DNA from: Caldifarciminota bacterium
GTDB taxonomy: Bacteria > Hydrothermota > Hydrothermia > LBFQ01
DNA: 64,000 bases
NCBI GenBank assembly: GCA_027003075.1
Contig: JALWYV010000016.1
Location: 1 to 64,000 of the forward strand
Direction of reading: 5' to 3'
A model generated the notes under the pieces. It worked only from the letters and a program-made list of their open reading frames with translations. It was not told where the DNA came from and did not search any database. The translations under genes were made by a program, and so were the position numbers. This document shows positions 42,815 to 51,854 of this stretch, in pieces (position 1 is the first letter of the stretch; each line of letters starts with the position of its first letter).

Positions 42815-43450
42815 ATGAAGATAAAGAAAGGCAAGAAGAGGACTTTAAGTTCCGTAATTCGCACGCAGGAGTTCAGTCTGGTAGGAGGTCTCGGCAAGAA
42901 GGGTTATAATCCTGATGAGGTAAGGGATTTTCTGAACCGCATCGCCCGTCAGGTTGAGGAGCTGGAAAAGAAGCTGGAGGAGAGCGCCGGGGGTGGAGGT
43001 GTGGACGAGAGCGTCTTACAGGAGTACAGGGATCGTGTAGAGGCCCTTGAAACCCAGCTGGAACTTCTCGCCAAAGAGAACGAGGAGCTTAAAAAGAAAC
43101 TCAAAGAACTCTCGGAAGCCCCTCAGCCTTCGGGTGCGATAGACTGGGATTCCATACCGGAGGATAAACTGGCCACCGACCTCCTCAGGATGGCGAAGGA
43201 GACCGGGGACCGGATAGTTGAGCAGAAAAAGAAGGAAGCCGAGGAACTACTAAAGTCGGCACAGGCTCAGGCTGAGGAGATCATCCGCGAGGCTCAGTTT
43301 AAGGAGATGGAGATGCAGAAGAGGCTGAGCCTCCTTAAAGCGGAGATAGAGGAGGCCGAGAAGAAGAGGGCAACCATAAGGGAGGAACTGAAGAACGATC
43401 TTCTTAACCTCGCCCGCAAGATAGAAGAGTTTGCTACCACCTTAGAATAG
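42815..43450 (+). CDS. divIVA: DivIVA-domain coiled-coil protein
   Basis: 211 residues. The N-terminal DivIVA membrane-sensing segment is F-S-L-V-G-G-L-G-K-K-G-Y-N-P-D-E-V-R-D-F-L, followed by two long heptad-repeat regions (about 45-105 and 125-210) around a Pro/Gly hinge. DivIVA proteins gather at curved membrane and guide septum or pole functions. TACAAT at 42800-42805 ends 9 nt before the ATG. It precedes an FHA-domain protein, suggesting a polar or division-linked pair. Confidence 0.82.
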   Translation: MKIKKGKKRTLSSVIRTQEFSLVGGLGKKGYNPDEVRDFLNRIARQVEELEKKLEESAGGGGVDESVLQEYRDRVEALETQLELLAKENEELKKKLKELSEAPQPSGAIDWDSIPEDKLATDLLRMAKETGDRIVEQKKKEAEELLKSAQAQAEEIIREAQFKEMEMQKRLSLLKAEIEEAEKKRATIREELKNDLLNLARKIEEFATTLE

Positions 43451-43457
43451 AGTGGGC

Positions 43458-45209
43458 ATGTTAAAAGTAAAGATCCGCATAGGTGAAAGGGAGAAAGAGG
43501 TAACGATCCGTAAGGTGCCTTTCGTTATCGGAGGCTCCGCCAGAAGCGATCTCTTCGTAATCGGGACACCGCCGGAGTTCGCCGTAATAGACAGAAAGGG
43601 AGACACCTACGTACTGAAGGCCTTTGATAAGGGAGTAACGGCGGATGGCATAGAGAACGTCAGAGAGATAGAACTGGTTCCCGGGATGGAAATTGACTTT
43701 GCGGGGAAAGTTAAGATGACCGTACTTGAGGCCCCGGAGCCGGAGGAGGGAACGAGTCAGCCCACGCAGTTCCTTGAAGCCGAAGAGCCTCCCTACTTCA
43801 AGATACTCACCGGTCCGAACGCCGGAAGCATCATAGAGATAGTTTCGTCCGGTATCCTCGGGCGGGCACCGGACGTTGAATACAGGGTAAACGACCCCCA
43901 CACATCACGGGAGCATCTTAAGATATACTTTCTGGGAGACAGCGTAGAGGTTGAGAACCTCAGCAGCACCAACCCTACGGAGATAAACGGTAAGATACCG
44001 AAAGGGAGGGTACGACTGAAGAGCGGAGATATCCTGAAGGTCGGAAGAATGACCCTCCTTTACGTTAACCCGGTAGAAAAACCCGAAACGGAGTTGATGG
44101 TCGGGCGTGCGAAGGTGGGGCCGGTGGTGTTCGGTGCTGTTGGCGCCCTCGCCGTACTTATAGTGGCCATAGCATCCTTCCTGTACTTCAACCAGAGGAG
44201 GAGCGAAGCCCAGTCCAGCCTGAGTCTGGCGGTATCCACCTTCACCGCAGCAGAGAACGAGGGGGATCCGGAGAGGATCAAGAAGAACTACCTTCTCGTG
44301 AAGGAGTACGCCAGCAAGGCCCTCAGTATAGACAAAAACCTCGCTCAGGCCAAAGAGTACATAAAGAGGGCGGATAGCCTCCTCACGGCGTGGGATAAGG
44401 TCGTGAGGGCGAAGAAACTCATAGCCGAGGGTAAACTGCAGGAGGCCTTAGCGAAGCTGGATTCCGTTGCCCCTGTACTCGGAGATCGCCCCCAGTTTAC
44501 GGCGATATACGCCCCCCTCCTGAACAGGCTCGCCGTTGAGGAGAACGTAAACCTCGCCCGGGCTCTCATGGAGGAGGGTAAGTACGACGAAGCTCTTAAG
44601 GCCCTTGACGTTGCCCTGTCCATAGATCCCAACAACCCGGACCTTCTGGCCCTTAAGGAAACTATAGCCGAACTGAGGGCCTCAAAGAAGCCTGTAAAGA
44701 TGGAGGAGATAAAGAAGAGGTTCGTCCAGAAGAAGGAGGAAGTCAGGCAGAAACAGAAGGTCACCACGGCTCGGAAGGGTAAGGAAAAGGGTAAGACCGT
44801 TTCTCTCAAACCCTCCCTGAAGGGCGAAAAGATCTCCCTCAAAAAGGAACCTTCCCTGAAGAGCGACGTGTCGGTCAGCCTGCCTTCCGTCTCGGTGGAC
44901 CTTGGCACCCCGAAGCCGGCGATAAGCCTAACGTCCTCAAAGACCATAGACAAACAGAGGCAGATGATAGAGGCCTACAAGCGGGGGGATCTGCGGACGG
45001 TTAAGCGTATAGCCACCGACCTTCTAAGCGAAAACCCGCGGAACGTTACCGCCAGGAGATATCAACAGCTGGCGGAACTTGAAAGTAAGGCCAGGGCTTA
45101 CGAGGAGGCTGGAAACAAGAAGCAGGCCCTACGTTACTGGAAGCTGGTTCTACGCTACGATAAGCGCAACGCAAGAGCCAGAAGGGCAGTTGAGCGTCTC
45201 AGTAGATAA
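43458..45209 (+). CDS. FHA-domain membrane protein with TPR-like repeats
   Basis: About 583 residues. Residues 1-95 look like a degenerate FHA. The proper FHA is at about 110-205: G-I-L-G-R-A-P-D-V-E-Y, S-R-E-H and N-L-S-S-T-N-P-T-E-I-N-G, which bind phosphothreonine. One membrane helix follows (about 227-247). The outer part has TPR-like helix pairs (A-L-D-V-A-L-S-I-D-P-N-N-P-D), a basic Lys/Ser-rich linker, and further TPR-like repeats. ATG 43458 is chosen over GTG 43452 because TAGAAT at 43443-43448, overlapping the divIVA stop, ends 9 nt before it. No Ser/Thr kinase is in the window. Confidence 0.8.
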   Translation: MLKVKIRIGEREKEVTIRKVPFVIGGSARSDLFVIGTPPEFAVIDRKGDTYVLKAFDKGVTADGIENVREIELVPGMEIDFAGKVKMTVLEAPEPEEGTSQPTQFLEAEEPPYFKILTGPNAGSIIEIVSSGILGRAPDVEYRVNDPHTSREHLKIYFLGDSVEVENLSSTNPTEINGKIPKGRVRLKSGDILKVGRMTLLYVNPVEKPETELMVGRAKVGPVVFGAVGALAVLIVAIASFLYFNQRRSEAQSSLSLAVSTFTAAENEGDPERIKKNYLLVKEYASKALSIDKNLAQAKEYIKRADSLLTAWDKVVRAKKLIAEGKLQEALAKLDSVAPVLGDRPQFTAIYAPLLNRLAVEENVNLARALMEEGKYDEALKALDVALSIDPNNPDLLALKETIAELRASKKPVKMEEIKKRFVQKKEEVRQKQKVTTARKGKEKGKTVSLKPSLKGEKISLKKEPSLKSDVSVSLPSVSVDLGTPKPAISLTSSKTIDKQRQMIEAYKRGDLRTVKRIATDLLSENPRNVTARRYQQLAELESKARAYEEAGNKKQALRYWKLVLRYDKRNARARRAVERLSR

Positions 45210-45225
45210 AAAGGAGGTAGGAACC

Positions 45226-45513
45226 ATGAAGGCCGTAATAAAGTTCAAAGGTTTTCAGATACCCGTAGAGGAAGGGCAGACGATAACCGTCCCCAGGGTG
45301 GACGCCAGAGAAGGCGAAACCGTAGAGGCCGACGTCGTCCTTTACAAGGGGGAAAACGGCCTTGAGTTCGGAGGACATAAAGCCGTCCTGAAGGTGGTGG
45401 GGCACGTACAGAAGCCCCTCCTCGTCTTTAAGATGCGCCGCAAGACCAACTACCGCAGGATGTACCATCACGTGCAGGAGTACACGAAGGTAGTGGTTGA
45501 GAGGATTGAGTGA
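45226..45513 (+). CDS. rplU: 50S ribosomal protein bL21
   Basis: 95 residues from ATG 45226, with an AAGGAGG site about 7 nt upstream. K-A-V-I-K-F-K-G-F-Q-I-P-V-E-E-G-Q-T-I and the C-terminal F-K-M-R-R-K-T-N-Y-R-R-M-Y-H-H segment fit bL21 (usually K-R-R-K-x-Y-x-x-x-x-G-H-R). It binds 23S rRNA. rpmA (bL27), its near-universal neighbour, does not follow; a small membrane protein does. It sits 16 nt after the FHA gene. Confidence 0.9.
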   Translation: MKAVIKFKGFQIPVEEGQTITVPRVDAREGETVEADVVLYKGENGLEFGGHKAVLKVVGHVQKPLLVFKMRRKTNYRRMYHHVQEYTKVVVERIE

Positions 45514-46042
45514 GCTTTTAGACCTCCTGAAAGGTTTTCCACCGGAGGCGGCCGTCTTTATAGCGGCCGCCCTGCCGGTTCTTGAGTTGAGGGGTGCGAT
45601 CCCCTTGGGGGTTTTTTATTTTAGTATGCCCGTATGGAAGGTATTCGTACTCGCCCTGATAGGCAACCTCCTCCCCGTTCCCTTGCTGCTCGTACTCCTT
45701 CGGCCGTTGAATACTCTATCCAGAAAGTGGAAACCGACCCGCAGGTTCTTTGAGTGGCTGTACGATAGGGCGCAGAGGAAGGGGGTGTCCGTTCAGAGGC
45801 TCGGAGCCATAGGGGTGTTCCTGTTCGTGGCCGTCCCCATGCCGGGTACGGGGGCCTGGATGGGCAGCGTGGTGGCCGAAGTCTTCGGTCTACCCTTTAC
45901 CGTCGCCCTCGTAAGCATAGCCCTCGGCGTCGTAACCGCCGGTATTCTGGTGGCTATCGCCTCCTATATAGGCTGGTGGGCCGTAGCCCTTATGTTCGCG
46001 GCCCTCCTCCTGATAACCTATCTCATCTCAAGGCGGGGATGA
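45497..46042 (+). CDS. small multidrug export-like (COG2426) membrane protein
   Basis: 181 residues, about five membrane helices. The signature P-V-L-E-L-R-G-A-I-P-L-G (near 27-38) and V-A-V-P-M-P-G-T-G-A-W-M-G-S are typical of the COG2426 'small multidrug export protein' family, whose function is poorly known. Start TTG at 45497 (or 45506) overlaps the end of bL21. Its stop overlaps the next gene in ATGA style. Confidence 0.8.
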   Translation: MRGLSELLDLLKGFPPEAAVFIAAALPVLELRGAIPLGVFYFSMPVWKVFVLALIGNLLPVPLLLVLLRPLNTLSRKWKPTRRFFEWLYDRAQRKGVSVQRLGAIGVFLFVAVPMPGTGAWMGSVVAEVFGLPFTVALVSIALGVVTAGILVAIASYIGWWAVALMFAALLLITYLISRRG

Positions 46043-46485
46043 TGGAGATCTTCACCAACCGATTCCTGTGGGGGGCCGTCCTCTCCTCCTTCATAGCCCA
46101 GCTCATAAAGGTAATAGCGACCATGATCAGAACCGGCAAGTTTGACTTTTCCCGACTCGTGGGAACGGGAGGTATGCCTTCGGCCCATTCCGCCTCCGTT
46201 ATGACCCTGACGACCATGGTAGGTCTATCTCAGGGGTTTGATAGCCCCCTGTTCGGCGTCGTTGCCTTCTTCAGTCTCATAACCATGTACGATGCGGCGG
46301 GTGTGAGGAAGGCTGCAGGGGAGCAGGCGAGGGTCCTGAACGTGATACTTGACGAGATAATGAAGGGTCACCCCATCTCCAACGTTGAACTCAAGGAGTT
46401 GTTGGGCCACACTCCAAAAGAGGTACTTACGGGCGCCCTTATGGGCGTGGTGATAGGGGTACTACTCCACTTCCTGTGGTCATGA
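46039..46485 (+). CDS. divergent PAP2 family membrane protein (DUF212)
   Basis: 148 residues, about four membrane helices. The motif T-G-G-M-P-S-A-H-S-A-S-V and Y-D-A-A-G-V-R-K-A-A-G-E-Q-A are diagnostic of the divergent PAP2/DUF212 family, thought to be lipid phosphatase-like. ATG 46039 overlaps the previous stop (ATGA). Its 3' end overlaps the convergent STAS gene by 6 nt. Confidence 0.87.
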   Translation: MMEIFTNRFLWGAVLSSFIAQLIKVIATMIRTGKFDFSRLVGTGGMPSAHSASVMTLTTMVGLSQGFDSPLFGVVAFFSLITMYDAAGVRKAAGEQARVLNVILDEIMKGHPISNVELKELLGHTPKEVLTGALMGVVIGVLLHFLWS

Positions 46486-46839
46486 CCTATTCTTTATGAG
46501 GTACCTGACGGCCTGATCCAGATCCGTGAAGTGTTTAAACAGACTTGAGAAGCCCATGATACGGAATATCCTCTCCACGTTCGGCCTCAGGTTAACTAAG
46601 ACGAGGTCACCGTCCTTTGACCTCGCTCTATAAACGGACTGGGCAAGCACTCCCCATCCCATGGAGCTTACGTATCCGACGTCTTCCATAACCACCGCGA
46701 ACCTGCGGTACGACTTCAGGAGATCCGCGAACCTCTCCCTGAACATGTCGGCCGTGTACGTGTCCAGATCCCCTGTAAGGTGGATTATCAGGACGTCGGG
46801 GTACCCCTCCACGTTCTCCGTGTTTATCTGTAAAGGCAT
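46480..46839 (-). CDS. STAS-domain protein (anti-sigma-antagonist-like)
   Basis: 119 residues, a single STAS domain: V-L-I-I-H-L-T-G-D-L-D-T-Y-T, then F-A-V-V-M-E-D-V-G-Y-V-S-S-M-G-W-G-V-L. The second Ser of V-S-S is at the position phosphorylated in SpoIIAA-like antagonists. It overlaps the upstream paralogue by 1 nt and shares with it a 21-nt identical block (46754-46774 and 47119-47139) coding the D-L-D-T-Y-T segment. No anti-sigma kinase or SpoIIE-type phosphatase is in the window. Confidence 0.85.
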   Translation of the reverse strand: MPLQINTENVEGYPDVLIIHLTGDLDTYTADMFRERFADLLKSYRRFAVVMEDVGYVSSMGWGVLAQSVYRARSKDGDLVLVNLRPNVERIFRIMGFSSLFKHFTDLDQAVRYLIKNRS

Positions 46840-47195
46840 TATTTGAACTTGCTCTTCATGGCCTGAGCCATAGCCTCGCGGAGGTCGTCATAGGCCTTCA
46901 ATATTACCCTGAATCCCATTATCCTGTACACCCGCTTGACCTGCCCCCTGAGCCCGTAAAGTACAAGATTACCCCCCTTCTCGCGGCTCTTCTTATAGGC
47001 TGATGAGAGGGCACCCCATCCGGAGGAGCTTACGAAACTTACCTCCGACATATCCACAACAAAGCGATTTTTCCCCCTCTCCAGCTGTTTCTTAAAGAAG
47101 TCCAGAAAATCGTGTGCGGTGTACGTGTCCAGATCCCCTTTGAGCTTTATGATCAGTACATCACCGCCTTCAACAGTGGATAGATCAAGTGCCAT
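46839..47195 (-). CDS. STAS-domain protein (paralogue of the next gene)
   Basis: 118 residues from ATG 47195; TATAAT at 47206-47211 ends 10 nt upstream. The STAS motifs are V-L-I-I-K-L-K-G-D-L-D-T-Y-T and F-V-V-D-M-S-E-V-S-F-V-S-S-S-G-W-G-A-L, with the usual Ser phosphosite. The C-terminus keeps R-V-Y-R-I-M-G-F, as in its paralogue (R-I-F-R-I-M-G-F). Two adjacent antagonists suggest a partner-switch circuit with kinases and phosphatases elsewhere. Confidence 0.85.
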   Translation of the reverse strand: MALDLSTVEGGDVLIIKLKGDLDTYTAHDFLDFFKKQLERGKNRFVVDMSEVSFVSSSGWGALSSAYKKSREKGGNLVLYGLRGQVKRVYRIMGFRVILKAYDDLREAMAQAMKSKFK

Positions 47196-47290
47196 AAGCG
47201 GTGGTATTATAGAGCGGGAGATTAACTTCACGCAACCGGGATAAACACTTTCCCACGAAATCCCTTTTCGGGTATAGAATTAAAGTGAGT

Positions 47291-49513
47291 ATGCTGTTAT
47301 TAATATTCGTTTCCGTTGATGTTTCTGGAAGGAGTACGGGTTCCAGCGCAAGAATAGAGGTTTATAATGAGATGGGCGATAAGAGTTCTGTTGATGGAAC
47401 CTACGATGTAGCCCACCACTTCGGATGGAACGAGGAAATCCAGCGGTTCCTTAAGGAGTACAACCCCCACGATGCTACGGCCAAAGTCTCGGAGATTGCA
47501 TCCCTGTGGAACTCCCACTTCAGATACGCCCTGAACGGATATTACGAATCCACGGGAGATAAAGAGGCAGTATGTACCCGTTATCGGCTCAAGAATCTCC
47601 CCTGTCCTGCCGAGCATCCTCTCAACGAGAAGATGAAGGAGCTACTTTCTTCCTTTAGGGCAAAACCCGACCCGGAAACCTACGCAGAAATTATGTGGAC
47701 GTTCCACGTGATAAAACGCAGGGTAAACGCCATAGAGAGTGATAAAGAGGCCATCCAAAAGAAGACCCCCGTTAGGTTTCAGGTAGCCGTACCCAAGGTG
47801 AGTACCAGGAAACCCTTCCAGTGGGACGACGGTATAATGCCCCTTGACGGTACCAACTGGCATACGAGCGCCGTGGCGGCCACCACGAAGAAGGAGTACA
47901 ATCCCACGGTTGTGGCCGTAGGTTCGTCCGATACCCTCGTCTTCGCCTTTGAGGTGGAGGAATGCAACATGTGGTGTGCAGGTACATCCACTAACACCTG
48001 CATAATAGTGGGTACGTCCTACGATATGGGCCAGACGATGACGCCCCAGATATGTCTTCACAACCCATCAAGGGATCTCATGGAGCCTGCAATAGCAGCG
48101 GATCCCTACAGGAAGATAGTGTACGTGGCCTATTCTTACCCTTACTCTTCGTCGGACTACGACATAGACGTTTACGTGGCACATATAAGCGATCTTTTAG
48201 GTGGGTTCTTCAGGACCGTGGCCAACAGCTTTGACATGGAGATCACCCCCTACGTTAACCTTGAGTTCAACTGGGGAAGGTCGGGATGTGCCGGTCAGTG
48301 GACGAGCAGTTGTGCCTGTGCGGCTACCGATAACTGGGCTTTTATAGGTTACAACAGGAACATAGACCCCTACGTTGAGAGGAGTACGGACTGCGGAAAC
48401 AGCTGGAGCCTGTCGTACAACGACATACCTTCCGATGGTAGCGCCTATACCAGTTCCCAGATAATGCTTGAGACGACAAACGATCCCAGGAGCGGCTCCT
48501 CCGTATGTTCTGCCTCCAACGGCGGAGATAACACCATTCAGGGAGTTTTTGTGGAGAGCGACGCATCCAACGACCACGAGATATGGCACATATACACGGA
48601 TGCGTCCGACGGATGGGGTGACAGCTGGACCTCAACCATACTCATAAACAACTACCCTCACCCTATAAACATGCCATGGCTTTCCGTTGCCCGTACCCTT
48701 AGCACCTCCAGCATGACCCACCTCATACTCTTTGAAAGTCAATACTCTTCAACGGATGGAGATATAAGGGGTATACACGCCAGTGGTCTTCCACCTTCCG
48801 GGTGGTCCAGCGTATTCAACGTTGACTATACCACGATTGATAGCCGTACGCCCACGGTACATACGGACGCCCGCTGGCAGTGGTGTCCCGGCGCTGTGAC
48901 CAGTACGGCCAGTTACTTTCATACGGCCTTTTATCACAAGTGTCCCAACACTTACGACGGTCGCCTATGCGATGAGCCTCCTTCCTCCTATAACAACACG
49001 TTCAGAGTGGTCGTTATGAGGGCGCCCTGGTCCAGCCCCACCTCGTGGGGACCGGAGTACTGTGCCATAAATCTGACGTACGCCGATACCGTGGCCATAC
49101 CTCCTCCACCCTCTTACTCCGGTGGTGGCCTGTGGCAGAACTGGTGGCAGATAAACGGTACGACCTTCCGTGCCAATCCGTCTACGGGTGCTGCCTGGTG
49201 GTTTGGCGCGTTGTGGGTATATAACTACAGCTCCACCGATTGGGACGTTGAGTGGACCATACTCCAGTGCCTTCTCGGCAACGGGGACGACGACCTCTCA
49301 GTCGGTGAGGCGAGGGAGAACGTAGCGAACATGATCGTTACGACGGAAGGCAGAAGCATAGTACTCCGTGGTGAGGGTAAGGCCGAGATCTACTCCCTCA
49401 GCGGTCGCCTCGTGTCCGAAACGGACGTCAGGGGTACCGTAAAGATACCCCTTAGCAGCGGGACGTACTTCGTTAAGACGCCGGACGGCGTACGGAGGGT
49501 TATCGTAAGGTGA
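47291..49513 (+). CDS. large secreted BNR/sialidase-like protein with Por-like tail
   Basis: About 740 residues from ATG 47291 (TAGAAT at 47275-47280, 10 nt upstream; a GTG at 47285 would be only 4 nt away). The first 170 residues are helical. From about 190 to 660 the sequence is beta-rich with BNR-type 'S-x-D-x-G-x-T-W' echoes ([20 protein letters not shown]) and several Cys. The last 65 residues form the sorting tail ([19 protein letters not shown]). A propeller-type surface protein is likely; catalytic sialidase residues are not evident. Confidence 0.75.
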   Translation: MLLLIFVSVDVSGRSTGSSARIEVYNEMGDKSSVDGTYDVAHHFGWNEEIQRFLKEYNPHDATAKVSEIASLWNSHFRYALNGYYESTGDKEAVCTRYRLKNLPCPAEHPLNEKMKELLSSFRAKPDPETYAEIMWTFHVIKRRVNAIESDKEAIQKKTPVRFQVAVPKVSTRKPFQWDDGIMPLDGTNWHTSAVAATTKKEYNPTVVAVGSSDTLVFAFEVEECNMWCAGTSTNTCIIVGTSYDMGQTMTPQICLHNPSRDLMEPAIAADPYRKIVYVAYSYPYSSSDYDIDVYVAHISDLLGGFFRTVANSFDMEITPYVNLEFNWGRSGCAGQWTSSCACAATDNWAFIGYNRNIDPYVERSTDCGNSWSLSYNDIPSDGSAYTSSQIMLETTNDPRSGSSVCSASNGGDNTIQGVFVESDASNDHEIWHIYTDASDGWGDSWTSTILINNYPHPINMPWLSVARTLSTSSMTHLILFESQYSSTDGDIRGIHASGLPPSGWSSVFNVDYTTIDSRTPTVHTDARWQWCPGAVTSTASYFHTAFYHKCPNTYDGRLCDEPPSSYNNTFRVVVMRAPWSSPTSWGPEYCAINLTYADTVAIPPPPSYSGGGLWQNWWQINGTTFRANPSTGAAWWFGALWVYNYSSTDWDVEWTILQCLLGNGDDDLSVGEARENVANMIVTTEGRSIVLRGEGKAEIYSLSGRLVSETDVRGTVKIPLSSGTYFVKTPDGVRRVIVR

Positions 49514-49737
49514 ACACCCTTCTGGACGTACTGAACAGGGGGGTGATCTGGCTTATCAGGATGTACAGGCGGTACGTTTCACCCATGAAACCGCCCACGT
49601 GCCGGTACGTACCCACCTGTTCCGAGTACTCCATTCAGGCGTTGCAGAAGTACGGTCTGATAAAAGGTGGTGCGAAATCCATCTGGAGGATTCTCCGATG
49701 CAACCCTCTCTCTAAAGGAGGATACGACCCACCGTAG
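49510..49737 (+). CDS. yidD: membrane protein insertion efficiency factor YidD
   Basis: 75 residues. [12 protein letters not shown] near the start, [15 protein letters not shown] in the middle and [16 protein letters not shown] at the end are the full YidD signature. It helps YidC insert membrane proteins. The usual rnpA/yidC neighbours are absent. GTG 49510 overlaps the preceding stop by 4 nt. A strong terminator follows. Confidence 0.95.
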   Translation: MNTLLDVLNRGVIWLIRMYRRYVSPMKPPTCRYVPTCSEYSIQALQKYGLIKGGAKSIWRILRCNPLSKGGYDPP

Positions 49738-49759
49738 GGCCGACTCTGCAACATTTGAG

Positions 49760-49788
49760 AAGGGGGCCATACGGCCCCCTTTTGTTTT
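49760..49788 (+). terminator. intrinsic terminator after yidD
   Basis: Nine-base-pair stem (arms 49760-49768 and 49773-49781, ATAC loop) followed by TTGTTTT. It lies 22 nt beyond the yidD stop and abuts the end of the convergent gene. Confidence 0.9.
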
Positions 49789-51751
49789 ATTCGTACCTGA
49801 CCTCCTGCTCCCTCTCCTCCTCCCTGAAGAGCTGGAGTACGAGTATTCCGGCTTCGGTCAGGGTGTTTTGACCCACGAGACCGGCCGCCCTCGCCAGAAT
49901 CATGGTCTTGCGGAAGAGTTCCGGCTCAAGACTGGAGCGTTTTATGGCCTCCTTTATGTTCTTCGGAAGGATACGTATCTTCCTCTCCTTGACGTACAGG
50001 GTTCCCACCTCTGCCAGCGCTTTCAGGAGACGCACCATAATAGGTGTTAGAGGGTTGATCATGCTGTCCGGAACACCGGCAAGCGCCCTCTTTATCTTCC
50101 TGCCCTTATCCGTGAGGACGATTCCCTCGTCGGGGAGTACGTCCAGATAACCCCGTGCCTCCAGTTTGTTTAGGGCGTAGGTTATCTCCTCGTGCCATAT
50201 CTCGTCAAACACGTTGTAAACGTCTCTCAGGAAGAAGCCCTGCTCCGGTACGGCCTTCAGGACCTGAAGCTCAAACTTCGTGACGTGAGGCTTGCGCACG
50301 ATCCTGTAGGAGAGGTCGGCGTAAAACCTTCCGGACTCCGTAGGACCGGCCACGCTCACCAGGTTCCTCTTCAGGGCCTCCTCGTACCACCTGACGTTGG
50401 GTGCTATAAACTCCCCGTAGGATACGGTTATGCTCTTTACGGCCTCAGAAGGAATGTCCCTGAAGCCTCGCTGGTACATGTCCCTTAAGACGGCACGGCC
50501 GTGTTCCGTCAGACGGTATACTTCTTTGTCCTTTTCGGTGGAGGAGTAGGCGAGGTCAAAGGACTCCAGGGAGTAGAGGGACTGGAGGACGACCTCTTTC
50601 ATCTTATCCTTCCACTTACCTCCCCTCTCATAGAAGCTCTTGAAAAGTTCCTCTACAGTTTTAACCTCGGAGAACTTCTTCTCTATCTCCTTCTTCTTGT
50701 GGTACCCGATATCCTGATATATCCGCCTTCCGTAGTAGGAAAGGAGATGTTTGTACTGCTTTATGGGGCGGTAGAAGAGCTCGTTTATGACCTCATCCAC
50801 GGTAGGAAGGAGGTCGGGGTTCTGCTCGTGCTTCTTCCATAGGGAGTCAAGGGTCTTCAGCACCTCGACATCCAGAATATCTATGGATATCGTCCTTACC
50901 GGCTTGAACTCCCTGCCTTTCCAGAGGTTGTAGGCCTCCAGAGCGAACTCCCCGGCCGGAAGCAGTTCCCCATCCCCGGACACGTAGGCGAGGACCTCAA
51001 GGAGTTCCTTCTCGGCGTCAGTCAGGCTCTCCCACCCCTCATCCATGTATCGCGCTATGAGGACCATTATATCTTCGGACAGGATAACGTTGCGGGAAGG
51101 GGCCGAGTACTCCACCACCTTCTTAACCGCCTGACCGAGACCGGTAAAGGTGTATATCTCCCTCTCCGGTACCGAAAGGGCTATAAGGCGCATAGACTCA
51201 AGGAGCTCGGCATAACGGGCCTCTTTGAGCAGGTTCCTTATGGGAGAAGGTCCTTCAGGAATCTTTCGGATGTACTCGTAAAGTTCCCTATCTATAACGA
51301 GTTTGGGATGGGCGCCCCTGTACACCTCCCACACCCTTTCGGCGTACTCGTTCAGAACCTTAAAGGTACCCTTTTTCTTCTCTTTACGGATCTCCATAAA
51401 ACCCCGTTCGTCCAGCATCTTTTCGGTCAGGTAGGAGACCTTATCCCCGTTTCTCCGGGCCGACTCAACGGCGGTTAAAACCTCCGATCCTATCCACCTC
51501 CATCCCTCTTCCCACTCCTCAGGGTGGGATATCTTACCGTTCTCTACCATCTCCTTCAGGGTATAGGCCATAAGTCGTCCCCAGTAGGTCAGGGAGTACC
51601 TGAGGGGACTTCTCAGGGCTACCAGATTGGCCATGTCAAGCTCTATATGCTCCTGCTCGTTTACCGGATCTATATCAAGGAAAGCGTGTCCTTCCTCTTC
51701 CCTTTCAAGCAGATTGAGAAGGGCCAAAGCGTGTTCTCTCCTTATGACCAT
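49787..51751 (-). CDS. DUF505-like helical/winged-helix protein
   Basis: 654 residues, no membrane segment. The start V-I-R-R-E-H-A-L-A-L-L-N-L-L and the string of winged-helix-like units (V-Y-R-L-T-E-H-G-R-A-V-L, I-V-L-T-D-K-G-R-K-I-K, N-T-L-T-E-A-G-I-L-V-L) resemble DUF505, a family known mainly from archaea and some thermophilic bacteria, function unknown. An AGGAGGT site precedes the ATG. Each unit carries an 'L-T-x-x-G-R' wing, so nucleic-acid binding is possible but not shown. My family call is from memory of the pattern and is moderate. Confidence 0.6.
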   Translation of the reverse strand: MVIRREHALALLNLLEREEEGHAFLDIDPVNEQEHIELDMANLVALRSPLRYSLTYWGRLMAYTLKEMVENGKISHPEEWEEGWRWIGSEVLTAVESARRNGDKVSYLTEKMLDERGFMEIRKEKKKGTFKVLNEYAERVWEVYRGAHPKLVIDRELYEYIRKIPEGPSPIRNLLKEARYAELLESMRLIALSVPEREIYTFTGLGQAVKKVVEYSAPSRNVILSEDIMVLIARYMDEGWESLTDAEKELLEVLAYVSGDGELLPAGEFALEAYNLWKGREFKPVRTISIDILDVEVLKTLDSLWKKHEQNPDLLPTVDEVINELFYRPIKQYKHLLSYYGRRIYQDIGYHKKKEIEKKFSEVKTVEELFKSFYERGGKWKDKMKEVVLQSLYSLESFDLAYSSTEKDKEVYRLTEHGRAVLRDMYQRGFRDIPSEAVKSITVSYGEFIAPNVRWYEEALKRNLVSVAGPTESGRFYADLSYRIVRKPHVTKFELQVLKAVPEQGFFLRDVYNVFDEIWHEEITYALNKLEARGYLDVLPDEGIVLTDKGRKIKRALAGVPDSMINPLTPIMVRLLKALAEVGTLYVKERKIRILPKNIKEAIKRSSLEPELFRKTMILARAAGLVGQNTLTEAGILVLQLFREEEREQEVRYE

Positions 51752-51813
51752 GCTCTTTACCTCCTGTTCAAGAACGTATTATAAGGTCGCCGTGAAATTA
51801 AAAAATTTCTGGA

Positions 51814-51848
51814 TTTTAAAAAACTACCCCCCGGGGAAACCCCGGGGG
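51814..51848 (-). terminator. intrinsic terminator for the second Roadblock operon
   Basis: Nine-base-pair all-GC stem (arms 51828-51836 and 51840-51848) with a three-base loop, followed on the minus strand by TAGTTTTTTAAAA. It lies just after the stop of the 78-residue gene. Confidence 0.88.
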
Positions 51849-51854
51849 CGGCTG

